Assembly: GCA_036971715.1 (NCBI GenBank)
Contig: JAVHJL010000004.1
Coordinates: 3,224,001-3,288,000, forward strand
Length of the DNA: 64,000 bases
DNA from: Arthrobotrys musiformis
Taxonomy: Eukaryota > Ascomycota > Orbiliomycetes > Orbiliales > Orbiliaceae
Reading direction: 5' to 3'
Numbering within the stretch: the first letter of the stretch is position 1; every line of letters starts with the position of its first letter. The position numbers were made by a program, and so were the translations under genes. The notes beneath the pieces are model-generated. The model made no database searches, was not told the DNA's origin, and saw only the letters and a program-made list of their open reading frames with translations. Below, in pieces: positions 1 through 9,292 of this stretch.

Positions 1-332
1 CATGGACACCTACTGCTACTACGTATCGTATCGTATATACACACCCCAGGGAAATACACACAAGTCGTCGTCGTTATAAAATGAAAAAGAATAATAGAGA
101 GTTAAGAAGCTAGAAGTTGCTTACCCAGCAGTACACCCGAGTAACAAAAACAGAAAACCAAAAACAAAAAGGGTTTAACATGAGGGAGGATATAGAAGAA
201 GAAGAAGAGGAGCCCATAACAAGAAAGTCGCATTCGTTGTAATTCCGCCTCTAATAAATGCCAGAGCTAAAGGGGGGGCCGTATGCATACACACATAAAA
301 CAAGAAAGAAAGAAAGAAAGAAAGAAAAAGGC
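1..332. other. Region downstream of RPT1, no gene seen
   Basis: No convincing ORF. It holds purine-rich stretches (GAA repeats near 196-210 and a GAAA run near 303-328) immediately 3' of the RPT1 stop codon, so part of it is probably RPT1 3' UTR (inference). Confidence 0.5.
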
Positions 333-1929
333 TTAATTGTATTGCATATAAGTCGCTGTCGAATTGAACTTGAGATTCGACTTGATGACCTTCTCAACCG
401 CAGACAAGAAATCCTTCTCAGTCGCAACCTTCCTCCTTCCACGGATGGCAAACATCCCGGCTTCGGTGCAGACGGATCGCAATTCCGCACCGGTACTGTT
501 GGGACATAATCTCGAAATCAATTCTGTTTTTATCCTTCGTTAGCATCTCAAGACCATAAAATCAATATACTCGTAGGATGAAGAACACATACCCCATCTG
601 ATATCCCTCTCAACCGACATACTCTTCGCGTGAATCTTCAAGACATTCGCACGTCCCTCCAAATCCGGCAAGCTAAACTCGATCTTTCGATCGATACGCC
701 CCGGCCTCATGAGCGCAGGATCAAGTGTGCTAGGTCTGTTGGTCGCGAACATGACCTTAATGTTTCCTCGAGGATCGAATCCATCAAGCTGGGTAATCAA
801 CTCCAACATGGTTCTTTGAACCTCGTTATCACCTCCGGCGCCATCATCGAAACGAGCACCACCGATAGCATCAACTTCGTCAAAGAAGATAATGCAAGCC
901 TTCTTCGTCCTAGCCATCTCAAAGAGCTCACGAACCATACGAGCTCCCTCTCCAACATACTTCTGTACAAGCTCAGATCCAATGACACGGATGAACGTAG
1001 CATCGGTTCTGTTGGCGACGGCACGGGCGCAAAGGGTCTTGCCGGTACCGGGGGGGCCGTAAAGCAAAACACCCTTGGGGGGGTCGATACCCAAGTTGAC
1101 AAATCGCTCTGGCGAAAGCAACGGTGTCTCGACGACTTCTCGTAGCTTCTCAATTTGCTCCTTGCAACCACCAACGTCACCATATGTAACATCCGGCTTC
1201 TCCTCCACTGTCATCATCGTGACCGAAGGATCAATCTTCGGTGGTAAGGGAAGTAAGATCTGGTACTTGTTTCGGTCGACACTGTAACCCCCCACATATT
1301 AGCCATATACCACCCTCACACCCCTAGCCAACGTATCACAACATACCCAACCCTCATTCCCTCCTCAATATCCGTAGGACTGACTCTCTCCCCCAAATCC
1401 ACGACAAACTTCGCGATCTGCTTAACATTGATGACATATTTCGCCTTATCAGGATCATCGGCGTTCTGAATAATCTTAGTGCATCGGGCAACTTGTAGCG
1501 GCTGTTCCTCCGACATGCGCTGACGGTCGGCAGCAACGTCCCACAGATGTATTGGAGCTAGACCGGTATCAGATTCCTAGTCACAGTTAATCAGCAACCA
1601 CTCCACTCCCTATATCGAACATGACACAAGAGAGGGGTCGTCTACCTTAACACCAATCTTCTCATTAACCTTCGTCTGCAGCTCCTTGATATCCTTCTCC
1701 AGCTTCTTCAAAGCAGTAGCATACGGTGCCGCACCATAAGTCTTCAAAACCTGAATATCACTATAACCCCAAGAACCATCAGCCACATGAAAACCACCTA
1801 TATAACACCACTAGCGACAGAAAGGCACACATACTCTTCCGATAACGGCACAATCTTCTCCTCGGGCTTCTCCTCATCATCAAAGTTCTTACGATACTTC
1901 TCCCAGTTCTGACCCTGAGCGGAAGGCAT
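333..1929 (-). CDS. RPT1: 26S proteasome regulatory subunit Rpt1 (AAA+ ATPase)
   Basis: Five exons on the minus strand: 1929-1835, 1760-1646, 1576-1347, 1281-593 and 523-333. They join in frame to 439 residues, close to the usual Rpt1 length (human PSMC2 433). The product is one of six ATPases in the base of the 19S regulatory particle; it unfolds ubiquitinated substrates and feeds them into the 20S core. Visible features: a helical N-terminus (about 30-70), an OB-type region around 95-165, Walker A GPPGTGKT near 222-229, Walker B IIFFDEVD near 277-284, and arginine fingers in MRPGRIDRK. The C-terminus TYMQYN is the Rpt1-type tail. The start ATG at 1929 gives MPSAQGQNWEKY and is the first in the exon. 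All introns have GT/AG ends and are 65-74 nt. The long opposite-strand ORF at 630-1145 is a shadow. Nothing appears broken. Confidence 0.97.
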
Positions 1930-2648
1930 CGTGAAAGTTCGGAAAGACGCTCGACGTCCGAGACAGTTACTACAGTCGCAAGATCACGAGGGTCGGAGCT
2001 GGAGGGGGGTATTTCCCTATGGGTCGTCTTCGAGCTTTCGGTATTCGCGGTGTCGACAGCAAGAATCGAGTCGTGGAGCAGGGTGGTCAAGAAGCTTGGT
2101 TGATGGAGAGGGCGTAGATGGGGGAAAGGTATGGACGGAGAGAGAAGCTGGGAGGTGGTTCGTGGCAGTGTTCGATGTTGAAGCTGGCTGAGTAATGTGC
2201 GGTGAAGACGCGTTGCCTGCTCTGGAGCTCGAAGATGGATGCCAAGCGCCAACACCATTGGTGGCCGCCCCCTCCAGCCTGCTTCATGCTTCATCTGATA
2301 TTGATACACCACAGATAATTTACTCCACAGATAGATCAAATGCTTCTATATTAATATAGGCGAGTCGAAGAGAAGTAAGTAGATATTACATTACGAAGAC
2401 TCAACTTCAAAAGGGTATCTACAAGAATATAATCCCATCTGCAGCTGTGATTGTCCAAACATCCATCCCAAAAGACTCAACCAGAGCTACCAAAGACCAA
2501 AGCAAAAAATCCAAAAAAAAGCGCTATCAAAAAGAATCCAAAAGGACAAAAGGACAAAAAAGGTCTATTATAATACACAGAAGCTCGAGGTTGTATGGCC
2601 TTCCGAAATAAACATTAGAAATAAATAGAAAAAGGGGGAGGAGGCCCG
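1930..2648. other. RPT1 promoter and ELMO 3' flank
   Basis: About 720 bp between the RPT1 start codon and the ELMO-gene stop codon, both on the minus strand. It should hold the RPT1 promoter and the ELMO 3' UTR. I looked for the yeast proteasome element (GGTGGCAAA, Rpn4 site) and did not find an exact copy. ORFs in 1779-2339 and 1931-2191 have no recognisable content and overlap the RPT1 first exon, so they are left out. Confidence 0.5.
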
Positions 2649-4908
2649 CTAAGAATAGAAGAAATCATCATCAACCCCGTCTCTCGAAGGTATATCCGGA
2701 GGCCCAGGATAGATGTCCGTGTACCGCACGCTCAGCAGCCGCACTTTCATACTGCATTTCGCAACGGTGTTTATCAGATTACTAGTCTCTGAAGTTATCG
2801 GCTTCTTGCCCATGAGGAAGAGCAGCCCGTCCAGCCATTCCGAGGCAATGGTGGGGTTTGATGGATGCAGCACTATCAACGGATACTCCTTGTTGGAATC
2901 TCCATTTTGATGCGTCCCGTTGGGCGCATGTCTTCCATATATTGTCAGTTTAGTAGTGGTAGAGTTGAAGGGTGTCGCAGTTGTCACTGTGGCCGAGGAA
3001 TCGCGGTTGTCCCTCACTGACGGCATGACGTTCGAGATAACACTGGATATAGACGACATGGGGACTGTGATCAATAGCGCGTTAGTCATAAATCTCTCCT
3101 TGGCGTTTCGATTAGACTCACTCTTGTGGACTAGATCCTCCATTCTCGGTTCAATATCCATATCAGCATTATAATAGCCATAGCACAGAAACCTTCTGTC
3201 GGTGGATAGCTTTGCGAACAACGAGACAAAAGTCAACTTGTCCTTTGACTTGTTCTGAGAGCCGTCCGTCCGATCTGTCGTGAACCAGCTGCCTTGCAAT
3301 AGGCATCTAATTCTTTGCTCTTTGATGAACTCTTGTGCTTCCTTGGCAGTTTCTTCATACACAGAAGTCAACTGCGGCCTCCACGCATTTCCGTAAGCCT
3401 GCTCCAGCAGTTCCATCTGAATCACCCTAAGTCTCTGATAGTCGTACTCCGCAAACTCCTTTTCAACCTCCGACACTTCCTTTGTCCTTGTCGCCTGCAC
3501 CATCGTCTTGTACCCCAGGACACGAACAAGGTCGGAAACTTTGTCGAAATCACTGTACGATGCCGAGGTCTCTTTCCATAACCGAAAGAAGGCGAATAGG
3601 GCCGCAGTGTGTAGCCGAGACCATTGTAGAAGCAAAGGTTTGAACGCTTTCTCGAAACTAGCTCGAGATTCCAGAATCATGATCGTTTTTGCATCATCCG
3701 CCTCGGAATTATCGACAGCGAACTGTTCGCAAAGCAGAGATGTGACGTAAAGACTGGCTCTAGCGAATGGGAACCGTTCCTCCTTTGGTTTCGCTTCTTG
3801 CTCGTGGACAATCTAAAGTATAACCGTCAGCATATCATCATGATAGATCTTTCAAAAATGATAGTGTACCTTTTGAAACTCGTCCTCATGATCCTTCACG
3901 AACTCCGTCATGTCCATCATCCCTAAGAACCCAGCCTGCTCAAACTCCCAAGCAGGAGATTCAGTCTCAAAACCCAACCTCCTCCACTTCTCCGGGTTGC
4001 TTCGTATACTCGACGCGCTAGCGATATGGATAGTCTTCAGGGCAGTTCTATGGTCCTTCCGCTCCAAATTCAGCTTAACAGCTCGCCATTTCCGTATCAG
4101 CATCTTCATCAGTGCTTGGAACTCGAGTAGCGGATGCGCAAGATCCTGTAGCGACGAGCCTTGCATGAGGTACTAGAATTCCAATCCCCGTTAGCCTGGC
4201 CTCTAATAGAAGATATTTTGTGTGAAACCCACATAGACGGTCCGAATAACACCCAGATCCTGTAACTTCTTGATAAACTTCTGCCATTCGTTATCCGACG
4301 CAATACTATCCCTCATCAGAGCATTGATCAATTGCAGTGCATTCGCGCACAGCGCATGGTCCGCACTCGACACCCTCTCCACCAACATCTCCAAAAACTC
4401 CGGATGCTCAGAAATAGCAGGCTTCAGCGCCTGGAACCCAAACAGGCCCGTCATCATCGACCCTCTACCCTCCGATATCTGTGGGTGTGCGACAATGGCG
4501 CCGAGGACGGCCATAGCGCCTCGAAGAATGTTGATAAGTGGATGTCCAGTGATCAAATCTACCATCTAAAACCCCCCATACCATCAGCACGTGCCTCTAC
4601 CAAAACCCTCCCTCCGCGATCGATAACCAATAACCAAAGATACGCACCCTCGAAATCAACTCCGGTGTAACATACTCCCACCCCTTATCAACCTCCAACA
4701 GCCTCGAAAAACTAGTAAGCGAATACGCCAGCGTGTTCCCGTTCGCGTTCATCGCCAGCTCGCGCAGTTCAATGATCCCTCCCTGCAGGATAAACATTTC
4801 TGCGAACGACGGGTCTGCAATGTTGCTTTGCAGCTTGAAGGCGGCCATTTTGCGCACCGCATCTTCGGAGTTGCCGAGGCGCTCGATGATTTCGTTGACG
4901 CTATCCAT
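2649..4908 (-). CDS. ELMO/CED-12 family protein (Armadillo-like + ELMO + PH)
   Basis: Four exons: 4908-4648, 4565-4233, 4172-3870 and 3812-2649, joining to 686 residues, close to animal ELMO proteins (about 720). In animals ELMO binds DOCK proteins to form a Rac guanine-nucleotide exchange complex; filamentous fungi carry a homologue of less certain role, probably in Rac/Cdc42 signalling and polarity. The N-terminal 200 residues look like helical Armadillo repeats (IIERLGNSEDAVRKMAAFKL). The ELMO core is at about 215-330, with the typical block PEKWRRLGFETESPAWEF followed by GFLGMMDM. The last 200 residues read as a PH domain (FAKLSTDRRFLCYGYYN). All introns are phase 0. The third exon could alternatively join after a donor 6 nt earlier, which would change two residues. 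A helix-rich C-terminal stretch is consistent with DOCK contact, but this is inference. Confidence 0.9.
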
Positions 4909-5197
4909 AGTTGCATATGGGTCCTTTTTTTCCCACTGGGAAGAATTGAAGATGGCGTATGGAAGGAGGAATCGATGCCTCAGGGCGACTGGCGGGTGGA
5001 GTGGGAGCTAACTAACGAGGCCTGGTTCCAGGGGAAAGGAGCTGGCCGCATTGGCCAATGAGCTGTTGGTGTCTGGTTTGGGAAATACCACGCTCAACAC
5101 GTCGTGGCTTTGGTTTCAATTCTCGTTTGTGGTAGCTACATGAAAGAATGGTTGAGACGCCTAAGTACAGGAATGTTGGCCAAATAACTAGTATAAA
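4909..5197. other. ELMO promoter region
   Basis: 289 bp between the ELMO start codon and the stop of the first gag-like ORF. It has a T-run just upstream of the ATG (minus-strand A-run) and no distinct TATA box. No gene seen. Confidence 0.4.
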
Positions 5198-6379
5198 CTA
5201 TGGAGAGCTGAAGTAATCGGAGGCACTTGTAGGATCTCTTTCAAGAGAGCTAGGCGGAGTAGGCGTTGGTGGCGATACATCCAGAGATTCCATATCAAGT
5301 GTCCCCTGATCATGTCGAAGCTTTACCTTCTCAAGCCATTTCTGGATGTTGTGAAAATCTACCCCAGCTCGCTCTTTAGCCTTCTTCCACTTCTCATCGA
5401 AAACCCTATCCTTCTCCGCTTCGATAGCAGCCAATACCCTTTCCCGTGCCTCCAATTTCTCTTGCAAGTCATCCAACTGCTCCTGTAGTGGTCTGGGGTC
5501 AACGACCACCCTAACGCCTTGCATAACCTGTACATACGAATTGACCTTCTCGGTGATGATCCCATACTCACGCACTGGGATTTTGTCGGTAATGCAATTG
5601 ATCAATTCCTGTGCAGACATCTCCCCTCCAAACCGGACAAGATTTCTATAGAGGGCCCGACATTTATCCATATGCTCTTTGATCGTTTGACCCTCCTTCA
5701 ATTCACAGTTATCCCTTAGTTCCCTTCTAATCCACCCCTGCCAGATGCGATCATGCACATCCTCCGATTTCCAAAACCTTTTGATCTCCCTCCACATGAT
5801 ATACGGATCATCCTGGTAGTGGTCGAAAAATTGACGGAAGTCCGGAGGAATGTGCGCGAGGATGAGGGAAGTGCCCTCGGATCGGATGAAAGCCTCTTCA
5901 ACTTTCTCTTTCGAATATAATCTGATGTGTTTGGGGTCCACGGTGGGTAGGTCGGAATAGAAGCAAACGTCGCGGACTTTGTGTTCTCCGTGTTTCCCGT
6001 CGTGCCAGGGTTTGAGTAGGACGGGAAACAACCCCTGTTTCTTGAAGAGGTCTATCATGTAGGCCCTCCATTTGGGGTAGTTTTCGATGTCGAGGATGAC
6101 GTGTTCAGGCTCCTCAGATTCTGGATCCGTGGGTTCTGGGGCTGCAGGTTCTGGGGCTGCAGGTTCTGGGACTGTAGGTATTGGGACTACGGGAGGGACA
6201 GGCCCATCGCGGCCTTGCTTGGATGAGGATAGTCCCCCTTGCTTGCCTCGTAGGCCAGAGCCAGCCGAAGCTTCTTGCTCATCTAAGTAGTCCTGGAGCT
6301 TTCTAGTCAGCTCCAGTGGGTTTGGTGGACCTCTGGGGGACCTTTTAGAGAATTTGGAGGCGATAGTAGCTTTTTTCAT
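5198..6379 (-). CDS. Gag-like protein A (Copia-type Gag/UBN2-like), no pol
   Basis: Single-exon ORF of 393 residues. After a disordered Pro/Glu-rich N-terminus (about 1-100, with repeated PEPAAPEPAAPEP) comes a Gag-type core at about 95-270. Its features are the entry motif LDIENYPKWRAYMIDLF, a middle block with FDHYQDDPYIMWREIKRFW, and the helix TIKEHMDKCRALYRNLVRFG followed by ELINCITDKIP. This is the order seen in Copia Gag/UBN2-type domains: an N-Y-x-x-W opening, then a W-helix, then a [IV]-x-x-[HY]-[IM] helix. A long charged coiled-coil (LDDLQEKLEARERVLAAIEA) follows. There is no CCHC zinc knuckle, protease, integrase or reverse transcriptase. It is the first of three related ORFs in the same orientation. 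An AT palindrome lies about 200 nt upstream (6576-6587). It could be a domesticated capsid-like gene or a decayed element; the ORF is intact over nearly 400 codons. Confidence 0.6.
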   Translation of the reverse strand: MKKATIASKFSKRSPRGPPNPLELTRKLQDYLDEQEASAGSGLRGKQGGLSSSKQGRDGPVPPVVPIPTVPEPAAPEPAAPEPTDPESEEPEHVILDIENYPKWRAYMIDLFKKQGLFPVLLKPWHDGKHGEHKVRDVCFYSDLPTVDPKHIRLYSKEKVEEAFIRSEGTSLILAHIPPDFRQFFDHYQDDPYIMWREIKRFWKSEDVHDRIWQGWIRRELRDNCELKEGQTIKEHMDKCRALYRNLVRFGGEMSAQELINCITDKIPVREYGIITEKVNSYVQVMQGVRVVVDPRPLQEQLDDLQEKLEARERVLAAIEAEKDRVFDEKWKKAKERAGVDFHNIQKWLEKVKLRHDQGTLDMESLDVSPPTPTPPSSLERDPTSASDYFSSP

Positions 6380-6575
6380 TTTGGAGACAGAAGTGGGAGT
6401 AGTTGGTGAATTAGAGACAGTTGATGATGATGCTAACTTGGCTGTATCTGAGTATTCAGATGGGAGAGTGAGGTGATGAAGTGGAGGTTGATGTAGTGAG
6501 GTGGGGGTTCATTATATCAACCTCACCCACATCCAACGCTGATATATCCCAACAACCGCTCATGTAGACACCTGT

Positions 6576-6587
6576 GTATATATATAC
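6576..6587 (-). promoter_or_regulatory. TATA-like palindrome upstream of gag-like A
   Basis: GTATATATATAC, a perfect 12-bp palindrome, 197 nt upstream of the ORF A start and 46 nt below the ORF B stop. It is a candidate core promoter for ORF A. The distance is longer than usual for a TATA box relative to an ATG, so a 5' UTR of about 150 nt would be needed. Confidence 0.3.
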
Positions 6588-6632
6588 AATCTTCGAAGGG
6601 GGTATAAACAGCACGAATTCATGGCCTCGAGG

Positions 6633-7337
6633 CTAACAGTACCATCTTCCGTTCAATCGCCCGTTTCTATTCGCCCTGGCGAGTTCTTCAGTCCGGACAT
6701 CCGCCTCCACCATCAACAGCCTCCCCAATACATGGTTCAAGGTAATTTCTGTTTCGCTACTATCCTCCATCGTGCTAACTTCCCTCTCGAACGTCTTCCT
6801 CAAAATCCCAGCCAGTACATACTCCACCATCTGCTTCTCCTTAATTTCCTTCCCACCGGCTGCCTTGTAGTTCTCCCAATACATCCTCGCCTCCGCAATA
6901 TAGTCAAGCACCTTACTACCATCACTCTTCCTCAGATTCCGAGCCCTATTCCCCCACTTCTCAACCGTAGCACTATCCTTCGGTAACCATACGTTCCTGA
7001 TATCCTTCCAGAGCACACACGGATCCCTTTCGCGAGGATTGAACAGGAACCAGTATTTGGTATCAATGTTCTCGAGAATGAATGTCGAGCATTCATTTCT
7101 TCTGAGGAGGTGTCGAGCGGCCAGGGCGCTATCGCTGAATGATGATGCATCATATGGTGTATACAGCATGGGCTTCCACAGGAATCTCTCGATGCAACGT
7201 TCCATATAGATCGACCATTCCAGGTAGTTGTCGCTGGTGAGGAGGAAGGTCTTGGGAGTGTAGGTTAACGTGTGGGCGTGCAGAGCCATCTTGTGGTCGT
7301 AACTCGGGAGCGGATAATGCGATGCAGGTTTAAACAT
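6633..7337 (-). CDS. Gag-like protein B (Copia-type Gag/UBN2-like)
   Basis: Single ORF of 234 residues, second in the gag-like cluster. The core begins almost at once (about 35) with FLLTSDNYLEWSIYMERCI. It continues with STFILENIDTKYWFLFNP and RERDPCVLWKDIRNVW, then a helix LDYIAEARMYWENYKAAGGK and MVEYVLAGIL. This is the same block order as ORF A and nearly a minimal Gag core. It lacks the Pro-rich head and long coiled-coil of A and has no zinc knuckle. The block FILE-x5-YW-x-LFNP-x2-RDP is shared much more closely with ORF C than with A, so B and C look like nearer relatives. The start could be the first Met (7337) or MALHAHTL 16 residues in. The C-terminus GRLNGRWYC has no family signature and may mark where an ancestral frame was lost. 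Confidence 0.55.
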   Translation of the reverse strand: MFKPASHYPLPSYDHKMALHAHTLTYTPKTFLLTSDNYLEWSIYMERCIERFLWKPMLYTPYDASSFSDSALAARHLLRRNECSTFILENIDTKYWFLFNPRERDPCVLWKDIRNVWLPKDSATVEKWGNRARNLRKSDGSKVLDYIAEARMYWENYKAAGGKEIKEKQMVEYVLAGILRKTFEREVSTMEDSSETEITLNHVLGRLLMVEADVRTEELARANRNGRLNGRWYC

Positions 7338-8125
7338 CCATGCACCAGGTCAGTATAAGTACCGTGGGGGGGTTCGATGACTTTTTTCGACCGCTTTTGG
7401 AACTCAAGACGGTTTATAAAGCATTTACTTAGGGCGGATTTACCGTTCCAGAAAACACTCGATCTCCCTACGGCATATATGAAAGAATATATATTCCTTC
7501 AATTTTTTATACCAAGTCCAAACTCCCAAATATCATAGCTCCAATGAGATCGGTGCGGAGAAGCGAGGCGACGAGTGCCTTGGATTCGGGTCTTTACTAA
7601 CGCCCAGCCGCTCTTGTCGTTGCATGCCTAGTCGTATGTGGGTCCGGGGTTCACATCTACCGTCAAAGCCTAGATCCAAGCTTAGGCGAACACATCTTGT
7701 TGCATTTTTGCGCTTGGAATTGCCGCCTCAGCTTCCCCCAGTCTCGACACCACAAGCTGTCTAGTGTCGAGACTGAACTTTCCGACGACAACGGCTGCAA
7801 CTTGCATATTGATTCCAATTTAGTCTCGAGGCTGCCGGTTTCCAATGGTCAGTACCGTTTGGCATGTCATCGCGCATCGATCAGAGACTATTCTTGGATT
7901 TCTGAGAACATCTTGTCCCGAGATTTTACAGTTACTATAAATATTCTCAAGGCTGCAAGGTTGGGATCTTAATTGCCTCGAGGCTTGTATAGAAGCACAG
8001 GATGAATTAGATGCCGAATAGAAGAGTGTCCTCATCTACACCAGCTAGCCGACCTTTGAATTATAGTACTCTAACAGGAGAATGGCCTTCTAGAAACCGC
8101 AAATTCCTAGACCTTAATTACAAAC
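7338..8125. other. Spacer between gag-like ORFs B and C
   Basis: 788 bp. No continuation of ORF C could be read here in any minus-strand frame. An AT-rich patch (TATATATTC around 7485-7496) lies about 150 nt upstream of ORF B and could be its promoter. No LTR-like terminal repeats were noticed by eye. Confidence 0.4.
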
Positions 8126-9292
8126 CTAAGCCATGAAGTACTCCCCCGATCCATGGCCACCCTTAGCCACAGGTTCCCACCGTTGTTCAATTTCTTGCAA
8201 CATGACCCGCGGATCCCGTTGATAGGGATTAAACAATTCCCAATACCCAACCCGCACATGCTCAAGAATAAACATCGTACAATCAATCTGACGCCGAACC
8301 CGCGTCGAAGCATCATCATCCCCAACCTCCGTAGTCCCCGGTGCACAAAAATTCTCAAAATCCTCAGAACCCTCCCGGGAACTCTGACTCCTCGTTCTCC
8401 CACCGATGAGATCCAACCACCCTTTCTGCTCGATCTTACGCCTGATAAATATTTTCCAAGTGTCGTAGTTATCGCTGTCGAGTAATACCCTAAACGGCAC
8501 CCCATCACTCGAAGGATTTGTATCCCCCCCAGGAGACGTATTAACCGACCCCCCGCCAATACCGAAATCCGAAACATTTGCCCCGATGCTCGCACAGAGG
8601 GTTCGGATATTACCTTCAACCATTCTCTGCTCTTCCCTCAATTGGACTAAATAAACGTGAAGGGAGGAGATTCTAAATAGAGTATCGGCTGCTTCGACAC
8701 CGGTTCCAGTTGTATAAGGCAACTTGGGTGGTGCAAACCTTAGTTTTCCAGGAGAAACGACGTATTCAGGTCGAGATTGTGGTTGTAGTATCGGTGGCCC
8801 CATCAAAGGTGGTGGCTGTGGTGCTGGCGGTGCAAATGGCTGAGGTGGACGTGGTACCCTATGTTCAAATCCGGGCGGCGGCCGAGGTGGAGGTGGTGGA
8901 GGTGGTGGAGTCAATAGTAGTGATAGCGGCAATGATCGCGGCGATAGGAATGGTGTCTGTGGCACGAAATTACTACCGGGCAAAGCGGGCTGAGATATGG
9001 GTAGCATCAGCCCACGATCTCCAGCTGCGGGTACATGTTGGCGGCTGCGAATAGTATCGTATCCAGATACCGCAGAGGGAATGCTGCCCCGATCGCCCTG
9101 AGCTTGAGGCTGTATGGCAAATTTGCCAATTGTAGCTGTGAGCAGATCATGAGCTGGGACCCCGGGCGATGCCGCTATATTCGCGGACGCCTGGGGGGGT
9201 TCCTGGGGGCGATTTGGTTGGTTACCACCGCGAGAAATGGTGTCGTGATATGAATTCGGCTGATATCGATGCGGGGATCCATGTGGAACCAT
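8126..9292 (-). CDS. Gag-like protein C, Pro-rich head, core cut short
   Basis: Single ORF of 388 residues. The first about 200 residues are disordered, with PQEPPQAS and a run of eight prolines near 130 followed by RPPPGFEHRVPRPPQPF. A short helical section follows (YLVQLREEQRMVEGNIRTL). From about 285 the Gag-type core starts: FRVLLDSDNYDTWKIFIRRK, then CTMFILEHVRVGYWELFNP and YQRDPRVMLQEIEQRW. The ORF ends only about a dozen residues later (GSGEYFMA), so the second half of the core seen in A and B (the I-x-x-[HY]-[IM] helix region) is missing. It is a truncated or degenerate copy, or a deliberately short derivative. The adjacent ORF at 8107-8619 in another frame is a shadow. Confidence 0.5.
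   Translation of the reverse strand: MVPHGSPHRYQPNSYHDTISRGGNQPNRPQEPPQASANIAASPGVPAHDLLTATIGKFAIQPQAQGDRGSIPSAVSGYDTIRSRQHVPAAGDRGLMLPISQPALPGSNFVPQTPFLSPRSLPLSLLLTPPPPPPPPRPPPGFEHRVPRPPQPFAPPAPQPPPLMGPPILQPQSRPEYVVSPGKLRFAPPKLPYTTGTGVEAADTLFRISSLHVYLVQLREEQRMVEGNIRTLCASIGANVSDFGIGGGSVNTSPGGDTNPSSDGVPFRVLLDSDNYDTWKIFIRRKIEQKGWLDLIGGRTRSQSSREGSEDFENFCAPGTTEVGDDDASTRVRRQIDCTMFILEHVRVGYWELFNPYQRDPRVMLQEIEQRWEPVAKGGHGSGEYFMA

Noticed and set aside
630..1145. 171-codon plus-strand ORF
   Set aside because: Antisense shadow of the RPT1 AAA domain.
8107..8619. 170-codon ORF overlapping gag-like C
   Set aside because: Out-of-frame shadow; the frame with the Gag-type blocks is the real one.
5198..9292. 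Complete Copia retrotransposon
   Set aside because: No integrase, reverse transcriptase, protease or LTR-like ends were found around the gag-like ORFs.
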